Shown: positions 18,564 through 27,199 of the stretch, in pieces
How positions within the stretch are numbered: the first letter of the stretch is position 1
Layout of the letters: every line of letters begins with the position of its first letter
Assembly: GCF_003112535.1 (NCBI RefSeq)
Contig: NZ_BEWA01000020.1
Span: 62,001-126,000 of the forward strand
DNA: 64,000 nucleotides
From: Streptomyces rishiriensis
GTDB taxonomy: Bacteria; Actinomycetota; Actinomycetes; Streptomycetales; Streptomycetaceae
Direction: 5' to 3'
Translations under genes and position numbers: made by a program
The notes under the pieces: model-generated
What the model saw: the letters and a program-made list of their open reading frames with translations, nothing else
Told to the model about the DNA's origin: nothing
Database searches by the model: none

Positions 18564-20634
18564 GGTCGCTCTCCTTCTTCAGCCGTGCCCAGTCGGTGAC
18601 GACCGGGGCCAGCTCGCCCTTGAGCCACAGGGGCAGCTGGTCGTGGTGGTGGGGGTGGCCGGGGAGGCCGGACGCGCCGAACGGGACGACCCACAGGCTG
18701 TCCTCGCGGCGGGCCAGGTCCCAGACGTAGCGGGCTGCGGGACCCCGCGCGGCGAGGTCGGTCCAGCCGGGCACGGCCGAGGTGCACAGCACGCAGTCGT
18801 GGTCGCCATCGAGGGCCGGGGCCTCGTCCGACGGGTCGGGCAGGGCCCGCCAGGGGGCGAGGCGGTGGGTGTCGCCCCAGCGGGCGGCCGGCTGTCCGGC
18901 GAACGCCTCGGCGACCTCCTCCACGGCCTCGCGCAGCAGCCGCTGCCGGTCGATCCCGTACAACTCCTTTGCCCGCAGGAGGTGTTCGAGGGCGAAGCCG
19001 ACGCGCGGGAGCAGGGCCAGCCAGGGGAGGAAGACCTCCGGGTAGGCGGGCGGGACGGCCAGGGGCGCGAAGGCGGGGTGGGCGGCCAGGCGGCGGACGA
19101 GGGCGCTGCGCAAGGCCGCGAAGCGGGCCGCGTCCCCGCTGCCGGCGTCCATGCGGCGATCCCAGCGCAGCAGGCGTTCGCGCAGTGCGGCGGCCGGCCC
19201 GGTCAGTCCCTCGAGGGCCGGCAGACGGTCCAACAAGGGCGCGGCGGAGGCGAGATACGTGTCCGTGTGGAGCGCCGGCATGTCGGACGCGGACCAGCGC
19301 CGGCGCTGCGCGAGCAGGGCGCGGATACGGTCGGCGCGGTGCGGCGCGGCGAACTCGACGCCCAACTCCGCTGCCGGGCCTCGCTGGTTGGCCATCACGG
19401 CGACGCCGTCGGTCAGTCCCGCACGGGGCGTCTCGTGCCAGCCGGTCCATTCGTGACCGGGCTCCCAGGCGGGGACGAGCCGCGTGCCGTTGGCCCGGGC
19501 GCGCAACGGCACCCGGCCCGCGACGCGGTGCAGGACGCCCCCCTCGGCGTCGGCGGCCTGGACGACGTTGACCGGCTCGGCCCACAGGTCGAAGGCGCGG
19601 TCCACGTCGTCGACCCGGCGGGCCCTGAGCAGGGGCAGCAGCGCCTGGAAGCCCAGGTCGACGGTGACGCGGGGCGGGTAGCGCAGGGTGAGGGCGAGCG
19701 GAGCGCCGTCGTCGAGGCCCTCCGGGCCGCCCGCGATCACCGGCCCCCGATCGGTCTCCAGCACCTCCACCTCGACGCTCTCGCCGCCCGCGACGCGCAC
19801 CGTCTCGGTATGGCGGGCGACCCGCCGCCAGAGGCCGTCGGGGCCGAGCGCCTCGACGCCGGCGCCGGTGCGGCGCAGCCGTTCGCGGTAGAGGTCCTGG
19901 TAGTCGGCCATGGCGTTGGTGATGGCCCAGGCGACCGTGCCGGTGTGGCCGAAGTGCGCGATGCCGGGGACGCCGGGGACGGCGAGGCCGACGACGTCGA
20001 ACTCGTCGCAGGCCAGGCGGATCTGCTGGTAGACGCCGGGGTCCTCGACGAAGCGGTGCGGGTCGCCGGCGATGACCGCCCGGCCGGTGACCGTGCGGTC
20101 CCCGCCGACCAGCCAGCCGTTGCTGCCGGAGGAGCCGGGTCCGTCGGCGGCGAACAGGCCGACCGCCTCGGGGCCGAGGTGGCGGGCGGCCTCCTCGCGC
20201 CACAGCTTGGCCGGGAACCCGGCGAACAGGATGTGCGTGGCCAGCCAGACGGCGAGCGGGGTCCAGGGCTCCCAGCGGCCCGGAGCGAGGCCGACCGAGG
20301 TGAACTCGGGGGCGTCGGCGGCGGCCAGCCCCTCGTTGACGCCGTCGACGTACGCCCGGACCCAGTCCGCCGTCTCCGGGTCCTGTCTCTCCAGTGCGGC
20401 GAAGCAGCGGCTCGCCGTGTCGTCGAGGCGGGCGCGGCGGGCGAACACGTCCCAGGGGAGGGCGTCGGGGCCGAGGAAGGCGGCCGAGGCGCCGCGCGCG
20501 CGGTGCCGTTCGACCTCCAGTTGCCAGGCGCGGTCGCGGGCCGTGACCAGCCCCTGGAGACGGGCGAGTTCGAGGGCGCTGCGGGCGCGCAGATGCGGGA
20601 CGCCCCAGGCGTCGCGGTAGATCTCGGTGGTCAC
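18556..20634 (-). CDS. penicillin acylase-family N-terminal nucleophile hydrolase
   Basis: This 692-residue protein belongs to the penicillin acylase/PvdQ/acyl-homoserine-lactone acylase family. The precursor cleavage site and Ser nucleophile are readable as GSSGSNGWLVGGDRT, with Ser171 following Gly170. VIAGDPHR and downstream NQRGP also match the family. No signal peptide is visible (MTTEIYRDAWGVPHLRARSA), so it appears cytoplasmic, unlike most secreted family members. It is the first gene of an operon with a siderophore-type acetyltransferase and is divergent from a siderophore-interacting reductase across an iron box. Amide hydrolysis of a siderophore or its precursor is a reasonable inference; penicillin is unlikely to be the natural substrate. 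Confidence 0.9.
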   Translation of the reverse strand: MTTEIYRDAWGVPHLRARSALELARLQGLVTARDRAWQLEVERHRARGASAAFLGPDALPWDVFARRARLDDTASRCFAALERQDPETADWVRAYVDGVNEGLAAADAPEFTSVGLAPGRWEPWTPLAVWLATHILFAGFPAKLWREEAARHLGPEAVGLFAADGPGSSGSNGWLVGGDRTVTGRAVIAGDPHRFVEDPGVYQQIRLACDEFDVVGLAVPGVPGIAHFGHTGTVAWAITNAMADYQDLYRERLRRTGAGVEALGPDGLWRRVARHTETVRVAGGESVEVEVLETDRGPVIAGGPEGLDDGAPLALTLRYPPRVTVDLGFQALLPLLRARRVDDVDRAFDLWAEPVNVVQAADAEGGVLHRVAGRVPLRARANGTRLVPAWEPGHEWTGWHETPRAGLTDGVAVMANQRGPAAELGVEFAAPHRADRIRALLAQRRRWSASDMPALHTDTYLASAAPLLDRLPALEGLTGPAAALRERLLRWDRRMDAGSGDAARFAALRSALVRRLAAHPAFAPLAVPPAYPEVFLPWLALLPRVGFALEHLLRAKELYGIDRQRLLREAVEEVAEAFAGQPAARWGDTHRLAPWRALPDPSDEAPALDGDHDCVLCTSAVPGWTDLAARGPAARYVWDLARREDSLWVVPFGASGLPGHPHHHDQLPLWLKGELAPVVTDWARLKKESDHG

Positions 20635-20653
20635 CCTGCGGCCCCTTTGCGCT

Positions 20654-20672
20654 TTAGGTTAGGCTTCCCTAA
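20654..20672. promoter_or_regulatory. iron box (DmdR1/IdeR-type operator)
   Basis: TTAGGTTAGGCTTCCCTAA closely matches the actinobacterial iron-box consensus TTAGGTTAGGCTAACCTAA. It lies in the 77-bp gap between divergent genes, 20 bp from the acylase start and 40 bp from the SIP start. Fe-bound DmdR1 would repress both directions. Confidence 0.88.
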
Positions 20673-20711
20673 CTAGTCGTGCCGGAATCGTACGCGAGGG
20701 GTGGACAGGTC

Positions 20712-21455
20712 ATGGCGCAGGGGCGGGGCTGGGAGGGCGCGGTCCTCCGCATGATGCGGGCGAAGGACTTCACCCTCACCGTCACGGACACGCAGGACGT
20801 CACCGACCGCTACCGCCGGCTGCGCCTCTCCGACGGCGGGCTGCTCGCCGCCACCGGCGTCCATCCCACGATGTGGGTGCGGCTCTGGTTCGACAACGCG
20901 GGCCGGCCGCACCAGCGGGCCTACACCCTGGTCGACCCCGACCCTGCGGCCGGGGTCTTCGGTCTGGAGTTCGCCCTGCACGACGGGGCCGCCAGCGACT
21001 GGGCGCGGGCGGCGAAGCCCGGCGACACCATCGACGCGACCGTCCAGGGCACCGGCTTCGCACCGCCGTCCCCGGCCCCCTCCCACGTCCTCGTGATCGG
21101 CGATCCGGCCTCGCTGCCCGCCGTCAACTCCCTGCTCGGCGACGGCGAGAGCGCGCTGGGCTCCGCCCCGGCGACCGTCTGGTTCGAGGGCGGCGCCGAC
21201 GACGCGGACGGCCTGCCCTTCCTGACGGACCCCACGCGCCACGAGATACGGCACGTGCCGCGCCGGGACTCCGGCGCCCACCTCGTCGAGCGGGTGAAGG
21301 CGGAACTGCCCGGCCTGCTGCGCGCCACCCCCGACCCGTACGTCTGGATCGCCTGCGACACCGGCACCACCCGGACGCTCTCGGCGTACGTGCGCAAGGA
21401 GCTCGGCGTGCCCAGGGAGCGGCTGCACGCGCTGGGGTACTGGCGCGCGAGCTGA
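20712..21455 (+). CDS. siderophore-interacting protein (FAD-binding ferric reductase)
   Basis: This 247-residue protein has an N-terminal FAD-binding beta barrel (TDTQDVTDRYRRLRL, HQRAYTLVDPDPAAGVFGLE) and a C-terminal SIP nucleotide domain (HVLVIGDPASLPAVNSLL, YVWIACDTGTTRTLSAYVRK). SIP proteins reduce ferric siderophores in the cytoplasm with NAD(P)H or ferredoxin to release iron. The ATG at 20712 is used; the frame is open to a GTG at 20679. The iron box upstream fits induction under iron limitation. Confidence 0.94.
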   Translation: MAQGRGWEGAVLRMMRAKDFTLTVTDTQDVTDRYRRLRLSDGGLLAATGVHPTMWVRLWFDNAGRPHQRAYTLVDPDPAAGVFGLEFALHDGAASDWARAAKPGDTIDATVQGTGFAPPSPAPSHVLVIGDPASLPAVNSLLGDGESALGSAPATVWFEGGADDADGLPFLTDPTRHEIRHVPRRDSGAHLVERVKAELPGLLRATPDPYVWIACDTGTTRTLSAYVRKELGVPRERLHALGYWRAS

Positions 21456-21479
21456 GGTCGCAGGCGGGATCATCGACGC

Positions 21480-22100
21480 ATGGACGTCACCCTTCACCTC
21501 TCCCAGGACGCCGAGGCCGACGAGCTCCTCGGCCGCTCTCCGCTCGCCGCGCTGGTCGGGATGCTGCTGGACCAGCAGGTCCCGATGGAGTGGGCGTTCA
21601 AGGGGCCCCGCACGATCGCCGACCGGCTCGGCGCCGACGACCTGGACGCCCACGACATCGCCGCCCGGGACCCGGACTCCTTCGCCGCCCTGCTCTCCGA
21701 GAAACCGGCCGTGCACCGCTACCCCGGCTCCATGGCCAAGCGCGTCCAGCAGCTGTGCGCGTACCTCGTCGAGCACTACGACGGCGACGCCGGGGCCGTC
21801 TGGAAGGACGTCGCCGACGGCGGGGAACTCCTCGGACGCCTCGAGCGGCTGCCCGGCTTCGGCAAGCAGAAGGCGCAGATCTTCCTCGCGCTGCTGGGCA
21901 AGCAGCTCGGCGTGCGCCCCACGGGCTGGCGCGAGGCGGCCGGCGCCTACGGCGAACCGAAGTCCTTCCGCTCCGTCGCCGACATCACCGGCCCGGAGTC
22001 GCTGACGAAGGTACGAGCCCACAAACAGGAGATGAAGGCGGCGGCGAAGGCCGCGAAAGCCACCAAGGCCCCGACGACCACCACGACCGCGAAGAACTGA
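21480..22100 (+). CDS. HhH-GPD family DNA base-excision repair protein
   Basis: This 206-residue all-helical protein has the helix-hairpin-helix LERLPGFGKQKAQIFLALLG and the N-terminal part of the glycosylase fold (SPLAALVGMLLDQQVPMEWA). Canonical HhH-GPD glycosylases carry a catalytic Asp about 20 residues after the hairpin; the corresponding stretch here, LGVRPTGWREAAG, lacks an obvious one. A Lys/Ala/Thr-rich tail follows residue 180. It starts 24 bp after the SIP gene and could be co-transcribed. DNA binding is likely; enzymatic activity is uncertain. Confidence 0.85.
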   Translation: MDVTLHLSQDAEADELLGRSPLAALVGMLLDQQVPMEWAFKGPRTIADRLGADDLDAHDIAARDPDSFAALLSEKPAVHRYPGSMAKRVQQLCAYLVEHYDGDAGAVWKDVADGGELLGRLERLPGFGKQKAQIFLALLGKQLGVRPTGWREAAGAYGEPKSFRSVADITGPESLTKVRAHKQEMKAAAKAAKATKAPTTTTTAKN

Positions 22101-22201
22101 AGCACCGGCGAACGCCCCGGGCGGGGGCGCGGGAGCAGACGGGCGCGGGAGCAGACGCGGGCGCGGATGGGCCGGACTCACGGTCCCCGGGGTCCGCGTG
22201 G

Positions 22202-23839
22202 CTACCGCCTCCGCCGGGCCGTCCCGAAGAGTGAGCGGGTGATCTCACGGCCGATCTGCGTGCCGACGGAACGGGCCAGCGACTTGAACATCCCGCTCCC
22301 CACCACCTGCTCCACGACGGAACGTTCCTCCTCCGGCCCCTTCGATCCCTTGGGCCCCTTGGGCCCCTTGGGTCCCTTCGGGCTCGTCGGGCTCGCCACC
22401 CCCGTCGATCCCTTGGACCCTTTCGCCGCCTTCGCCCCCTCCCGTCCGGCCCGCTCGGCATCCGCCCCGGGCGTCGGCCGTGCGGCCCCCGTCCCGGCCA
22501 GGGCCGCGAGCTTCTCGAACGCCGACTCTCTGTCCACAGCCTGTGCATACCGTTCGCGCAGCGGGGACGCCCGCACAGCCCGGTCCAGACCTGGTCCGTC
22601 CACCGGGCCCATCAGGGACTCGGGGGCGCGCAGCCGGGTGGCGGCGACCGGGGTCGGCGCACCCCGCTCGTCGAGGACGGTGACGACGGCCTCGCCGGTG
22701 CCGAGACCGGTGAGCAGCTCCTCCAGGTCGTAGGCCGAGTCGGGGAACGTCCTCACCGTGGCCCGAAGCGCCTTCTGGTCGTCCGGGGTGAAGGCCCGCA
22801 GGGCGTGCTGCACGCGGTTGCCGAGCTGGCCGAGGACCTCGCCGGGCACGTCCTTCGGGGTCTGTGTGACGAAGAACACGCCGATCCCCTTCGAGCGGAT
22901 GAGCCGGACCGTCTGCGTGAGGGAGTCGAGGAACGCCTTCGAGGCGTCCTCGAACAGCAGGTGGGCCTCGTCGAAGAAGAAGACGAGCTTCGGCCGGTCG
23001 GCGTCGCCGACTTCCGGAAGGTCGTGGAACAGGTCCGCCAGCAGCCACATCAGGAAGGTCGAGAAGAGCTGCGGCTTGTCCTGGACGGCGGGCAGCTCCA
23101 GGACCGACACGATGCCGCGGCCGTCGGGGGCCGTGCGCAGGAACTCGGCCGTGTCGAACTCCGGCTCGCCGAAGAAGCTCGCCATGCCCTGCGCCTCGAA
23201 GGCGGTGAGGGAGCGCAGGATCACCCCTGCGGTGGCGCTCGACAGGCCGCCGAGACTCCTCAGCTCCGCCTTGCCGTCGTCGGAGGTGAGGAAGGCGACG
23301 ACCGACCTCAGGTCCTTGAGGTCGAGCAGCTCCAGGCCCTTCTGGTCCGCGTAGTGGAAGACCAGGCCGAGGGACTGCTCCTGTGTCCGGTTGAGCCCGA
23401 GCACCTTGGACAGGAGGAGGGGTCCGAAGCTCGTGACCGTGGCGCGCAACGGGACGCCGTGGCCGAGGCCGCCGAGGGCGAAGAACTCGGCGGGGAAGCC
23501 GGTCGCCGTCCATTTCTGGCCGACTTCCGCGGCCCGGTCCCGCACCCTGTCGTTCCCCGTCCCCGGGGCCGAGATCCCGGACAGGTCGCCCTTGACGTCG
23601 GAGAGGAAGACCGGCACGCCCTGCGCCGAGAGCTGCTCGGCCATCAGCTGGAGCGTCTTGGTCTTGCCGGTCCCCGTGGCGCCCGCGACGAGCCCGTGCC
23701 TGTTCAGCACCGCGAGAGGGAGGCGCACCGGCGCGTCGGGCAGGCACGCGCCGTCCCACAGCACGGCGCCCAGGTCGAGGGCGGGGCCGGTGAAGGCGTA
23801 CCCGGCGGCGATGTCAGCGGCGCTCGTCGACTCACTCAT
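22202..23839 (-). CDS. HerA/DUF853-like P-loop ATPase
   Basis: This 545-residue protein has Walker A GATGTGKTKTLQLMAEQL near residue 55 and Walker B LVFFFDEAHLLFEDAS, followed by QTPKDVPGEVLGQLGNRVQH. It matches the helicase HerA C-terminal/DUF853 family whose exact role in bacteria is unsettled (DNA translocase-like). A collagen-like KGPKGPKGPKGSKG linker (about 490) precedes a conserved C-terminal helix ending in RRRR. The ATG at 23839 (MSESTSAADIAAGY) is preferred over the TTG at 23845 because of the upstream GAGGG. It is divergent from the small gene at 23945. Confidence 0.92.
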   Translation of the reverse strand: MSESTSAADIAAGYAFTGPALDLGAVLWDGACLPDAPVRLPLAVLNRHGLVAGATGTGKTKTLQLMAEQLSAQGVPVFLSDVKGDLSGISAPGTGNDRVRDRAAEVGQKWTATGFPAEFFALGGLGHGVPLRATVTSFGPLLLSKVLGLNRTQEQSLGLVFHYADQKGLELLDLKDLRSVVAFLTSDDGKAELRSLGGLSSATAGVILRSLTAFEAQGMASFFGEPEFDTAEFLRTAPDGRGIVSVLELPAVQDKPQLFSTFLMWLLADLFHDLPEVGDADRPKLVFFFDEAHLLFEDASKAFLDSLTQTVRLIRSKGIGVFFVTQTPKDVPGEVLGQLGNRVQHALRAFTPDDQKALRATVRTFPDSAYDLEELLTGLGTGEAVVTVLDERGAPTPVAATRLRAPESLMGPVDGPGLDRAVRASPLRERYAQAVDRESAFEKLAALAGTGAARPTPGADAERAGREGAKAAKGSKGSTGVASPTSPKGPKGPKGPKGSKGPEEERSVVEQVVGSGMFKSLARSVGTQIGREITRSLFGTARRRR

Positions 23840-23944
23840 CGTCAAGCCCTCATTCCGTTTTACCCCTGTTCATCACGTCTTTTCCAGCGTCGCACTCCGT
23901 CTCCATGGCTGCGCCCGGAACGTCTGGACCGGTAGGCTTTCCGT

Positions 23945-24241
23945 GTGATCTTCAAGCGCATCGGAAACGGCCGGCCGTACCCCGACCACGGCCGGGAAAG
24001 CACCCGGCAGTGGGCGGACGTCGCGCCGCGCCCGGTCCGCCTCGATCAGCTGGTGACCACCAAGCAGCAGCTCGACCTGGAAACCCTGCTCGCGGAGGAC
24101 TCCACCTTCTACGGCGACCTGTTCGCGCACGTCGTGAAGTGGCAGGGCGACCTGTACCTGGAGGACGGGCTGCACCGCGCGGTGCGGGCGGCGCTCCAGC
24201 AGCGCCAGGTGCTGCACGCGCGCGTGCTGGAGCTGGACTGA
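23945..24241 (+). CDS. small conserved protein, possibly ParB/antitoxin-like
   Basis: This 98-residue protein starts at GTG (MIFKRIGNGRPYPDHG). I do not firmly recognise the family. The C-terminal stretch LYLEDGLHRAVRAALQQRQV recalls the substrate loop of ParB-like nuclease folds (DGxHRxxAA), and similar actinobacterial proteins are sometimes labelled VapB-type antitoxins. No toxin gene is adjacent. It is monocistronic and divergent from the HerA-like gene. Confidence 0.75.
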   Translation: MIFKRIGNGRPYPDHGRESTRQWADVAPRPVRLDQLVTTKQQLDLETLLAEDSTFYGDLFAHVVKWQGDLYLEDGLHRAVRAALQQRQVLHARVLELD

Positions 24242-24438
24242 CCCGGCCGCGCCGGACCGGACCGGGGAGTCCGGCGGTGCGCGAGCCCTCCGGGGCCCGC
24301 CGCACGGTGTCTCCGACAGCCCGCCGCGTGTCCCGCAGCGACTCCTGATTGACCCTTTCGGGTTCTTTCCCCTGCCCGCAGCCGGTGTCGGATGATCGTT
24401 TATTAGTCACGGCCGCCCGGGCGCACTACGCTGCGCCC

Positions 24439-25125
24439 ATGAGCATGCTGACTCCCCCGGGCATGGGCGGTAAGTACCGGATCACGGGGGACAAGTACCC
24501 CCGCATGCGCCCCCACCGGCGACGCGGCAGGCTGGCCGTCGTGGTCGTCGGCTGCGGCGCCGTGCTCGGCGTGGCCGGCTGGGGCACCCTGCAGCTCATC
24601 GACGTCTTCACGGGCGGCGGAGGGGCGGCCACGGCCGCCGGCGCCTCCTGTTCCCGGGACACGACCGGGCCGAACAGGACCAAGGCCGGAGCCGGCCCTT
24701 CCGCGTCCGCCGCCGTCTCCCTGTCCGCGTCCGCCGCGGGCGCGGTGCCCAGGCCCGCGCAGATCACGGTGAACGTCTTCAACGCCACGACCCGCAGCGG
24801 TCTGGCCAAGACCACCGCCGACGAGCTGAAGAAGCGCGGCTTCCGGATCGGCGAGGTGGGCAACGCCCCCAAGCAGTACGACAAGAAGGTCACCGGCGCC
24901 GGGCTGCTGCTCGGCCCCGCGTCCTCGCTCAACACCTCGCTGCCGGTCCTCGCCACCCAGCTGACCGCCGCCGAGCGCCGCACCGACGCGGCCCGCGCGG
25001 GCACGGCCGTCGACCTGATCATCGGCAACGGCTTCAAGGCGCTGACCGGCCAGGCGGACGCCGCCAAGGCGTTGACGGCCCTGACCGCGCCGCACCCGGC
25101 GGCGACCACGAAGAAGGGCTGCTGA
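24439..25125 (+). CDS. LytR C-terminal domain membrane protein
   Basis: This 228-residue protein has a short cytoplasmic N-terminus, one transmembrane segment (about 35-58: LAVVVVGCGAVLGVAGWGTL), a Ser/Ala-rich linker and a LytR_C domain (about 113-210: ITVNVFNATTRSGLAKTTAD, LKKRGFRIGEVGN). Such proteins are exported-side envelope proteins often near, but lacking, the LCP phosphotransferase domain. The ATG at 24439 fits the inside-positive start. It is monocistronic. Its role in wall polymer attachment is inferred from the domain only. Confidence 0.88.
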   Translation: MSMLTPPGMGGKYRITGDKYPRMRPHRRRGRLAVVVVGCGAVLGVAGWGTLQLIDVFTGGGGAATAAGASCSRDTTGPNRTKAGAGPSASAAVSLSASAAGAVPRPAQITVNVFNATTRSGLAKTTADELKKRGFRIGEVGNAPKQYDKKVTGAGLLLGPASSLNTSLPVLATQLTAAERRTDAARAGTAVDLIIGNGFKALTGQADAAKALTALTAPHPAATTKKGC

Positions 25126-25194
25126 AGCCCCGCCGAGAAGCCGCGAACGGGCCCGCCCCAGCGCGCCCGCCCCGGTGCCCGCCGAGGGCCCCCG

Positions 25195-25268
25195 CAGGGC
25201 GACCAGGGGAATGGCCGGGCGACCAGGGGAACGGGCCAGGGCGACCCGGGGAACGGCCGGGGGAACGA
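25195..25268. repeat. degenerate direct repeats downstream of upp
   Basis: GGCGACCAGGGGAA-type units recur about four times with small changes, ending at the upp stop codon. The repeats are non-coding. Confidence 0.6.
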
Positions 25269-25269
25269 C

Positions 25270-25905
25270 CTACTCGGCCGCTCCGTACAGGCGGTCGCCG
25301 GCGTCGCCCAGACCCGGGACGATGTAGCCGAGCTCGTTGAGGTGGTCGTCGACGGCCGCGGTGACGACGGTGACCGGCGAGCCGGCGAGCTCGCGCTCCA
25401 TGATCGCGACGCCCTCCGGGGCGGCGAGCAGCACGACGGCCGTCACGTCGTCGGCGCCGCGCCGGATCAGCTCGCGGATCGCGGCGACCAGCGTGCCGCC
25501 GGTGGCCAGCATCGGGTCCAGGACGTAGACCTGGCGCCCGGAGAGGTCCTCCGGCATGCGCGTGGCGTAGGTGGACGCCTCCAGGGTCTCCTCGTTGCGG
25601 ATCATGCCGAGGAAGCCCACCTCGGCGGTCGGCAGCAGCCGGACCATGCCGTCCAGCATGCCGAGGCCCGCGCGCAGGATCGGCACGACCAGCGGCCGCG
25701 GGTAGGAGAGCTTGACGCCGGTGGTCGAGGCGACCGGCGTCGTGATGTCGACCTGTTCGGTGCGCACGTCACGCGTGGCCTCGTAGGCGAGCAGGGTGAC
25801 CAGCTCGTCGGCCAGCCGGCGGAAGGTCGCGGAGTCCGTGCGCCGGTCGCGCAGCGTGGTGAGCTTGTGGGCGACCAGAGGGTGGTCGACGACGTGAAGA
25901 CGCAT
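25270..25905 (-). CDS. upp: uracil phosphoribosyltransferase
   Basis: This 211-residue UPRTase converts uracil and PRPP to UMP in pyrimidine salvage. The PRPP-binding loop is VYVLDPMLATGGTLVAAI, the uracil-binding C-terminal motif is GYIVPGLGDAGDRLYG, and VVPILRAGLGMLDGM is also diagnostic. The ATG at 25905 (MRLHVVDHPLVAHKLTTLRD) is the conserved start. It is a single gene, divergent from a small basic protein gene. Confidence 0.97.
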   Translation of the reverse strand: MRLHVVDHPLVAHKLTTLRDRRTDSATFRRLADELVTLLAYEATRDVRTEQVDITTPVASTTGVKLSYPRPLVVPILRAGLGMLDGMVRLLPTAEVGFLGMIRNEETLEASTYATRMPEDLSGRQVYVLDPMLATGGTLVAAIRELIRRGADDVTAVVLLAAPEGVAIMERELAGSPVTVVTAAVDDHLNELGYIVPGLGDAGDRLYGAAE

Positions 25906-26025
25906 GTCCACAACAGTAACCGTGCCGAACCCGCCCGGCGTTCCCACACACAGTGAACCTCTCCCCTCGGCTTGGGCCGTTCGTCGGCATCAAACCGCTC
26001 GTCGGAGGGAAAGTGAGGGACAGGT

Positions 26026-26265
26026 ATGGAGACGGACCGGGGTACCCGGGGTGGTGTGCTGATGCCTGACCTGCCCGACCTGCCCGACGACGAGTCGCCG
26101 GACGCGGCCGCCCGCGCCGAGAGCGACGCCGAGCGCCGCCGACGGCGCGCCCGGTTCCTGCGCGAGCTGACCGAAGCCCGCGAACTGCGCGACCGCGTCC
26201 AGCCACGCCGCGCCAAGACCGCCCGGCTGCGCCACGCGATGCGCATGCGCACGTTCCGCTGGTAG
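26026..26265 (+). CDS. small Arg-rich hypothetical protein
   Basis: This 79-residue protein is acidic at the N-terminus (PDLPDLPDDESPDAAA) and strongly basic and helical after residue 33 (AERRRRRARFLRELTEARELR), ending RMRTFRW. GAGGGACAGG precedes the ATG; an internal ATG at 26062 could also serve. No family is recognised. The charge pattern would suit nucleic-acid binding or a coiled coil. It is divergent from upp. Confidence 0.65.
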   Translation: METDRGTRGGVLMPDLPDLPDDESPDAAARAESDAERRRRRARFLRELTEARELRDRVQPRRAKTARLRHAMRMRTFRW

Positions 26266-26600
26266 TCCCGTGATCGCCGTGGCCGTATGCGACTTGGGGC
26301 ATACGGGGAAGATCGCCACCGTCACGGGTGCCGTACGGGGGTGGGCGTGCGTGAGCGCACGGCAAAGCCGCGTACGATCCGCTCGTGGCCGCAACCGGTG
26401 CGCTGGTGACCCCTCACGGACGTCGCTGCGGACGTGGGATCAAAACCACCGGACACAGGGAGCCGAAGACGTCCCCTGAACGCCTTGTTTCTGCCACGAT
26501 TCCGAGTGGGTGGGGCTCGGAGCCTGAGCTCTTTCTCCGCCCGCAACCTCCGCCGGGGGGACCCCCAACCGGCACGCCTATGACCAGTGGGAGAGTCACG
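26266..26600. other. 335-bp intergenic region upstream of the tadA operon
   Basis: A perfect inverted repeat, CCGTATGC and GCATACGG around 8 bp, lies at 26283-26306. A GGGGGGACCCCCA block near 26554 matches one end of the element found inside the GT39 gene. The 3' part presumably carries the promoter and leader of the gene at 26601. No gene was seen. Confidence 0.5.
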
Positions 26601-27149
26601 GTGTACTTCGCCGCACTGCTCGCGCGCACCGAAGACGGGTGGGAAGCGAGCGACACAGAGCTCGACGATGTGGAAACCCTGTCGGATCTGGCCGACCTGG
26701 CCAGGGAGGCCTCTCCCGACGAGGACACGGTGCTCGTGCTGATCGAGCAGGAGGGCTCCTGGTTCGGGGTCGTCCGCATCGACGGCGAGGAGGACCCTCG
26801 CATCTACGTGTCCGACGCCGCTGCGGCCGCCCGCAGCTCGTACGGCGAGATCCTGCTCACCGACGAGCTGCTCGGCCGGGACCCGGGCGACGCGGACGAC
26901 CTGGACGTCCTCGACCTCGACGGCACCGAGGACGGTGAGACCGACGACGACCAGGACGACGACGAGGACGTCCAGGTCGTCGTGGGCGGCGGCTCCGCCG
27001 AGTCCGTGCCGCACGGCCCGGTCGGCGACCCCGGCATCCTCGACGACCTCGGCGTCGGCGAGAAGCAACTGAGGTCGCTGTCCGAGGACGCCGTCAACGA
27101 GATCGCCGAGGCCCTGGGCGCCTCGGAGGTCCTGGAGACCGTCCGCTGA
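26601..27149 (+). CDS. tRNA adenosine deaminase-associated protein
   Basis: This 182-residue acidic protein (VYFAALLARTEDGWEASDTE, LDDVETLSDLADLAREA) is known in actinobacteria by its position directly before tadA. A very acidic central segment (about 105-135, Asp-rich) separates two ordered parts. GGGAGAG six bases before the GTG at 26601 supports this start; an ATG at 26580 would add seven residues. It may help or regulate TadA, but no activity is established. Its stop abuts the tadA coding region. Confidence 0.85.
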   Translation: MYFAALLARTEDGWEASDTELDDVETLSDLADLAREASPDEDTVLVLIEQEGSWFGVVRIDGEEDPRIYVSDAAAAARSSYGEILLTDELLGRDPGDADDLDVLDLDGTEDGETDDDQDDDEDVQVVVGGGSAESVPHGPVGDPGILDDLGVGEKQLRSLSEDAVNEIAEALGASEVLETVR

Positions 27150-27199
27150 CGGCGCCGCAGACGCCGTCGGACCCCGTACGCGACCGCTGGCGGGCCGCG

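Noticed and set aside
26026..26306. Riboswitch or upp-linked leader between upp and the tadA operon
   Set aside because: Only one short inverted repeat was found; no conserved riboswitch core could be recognised.
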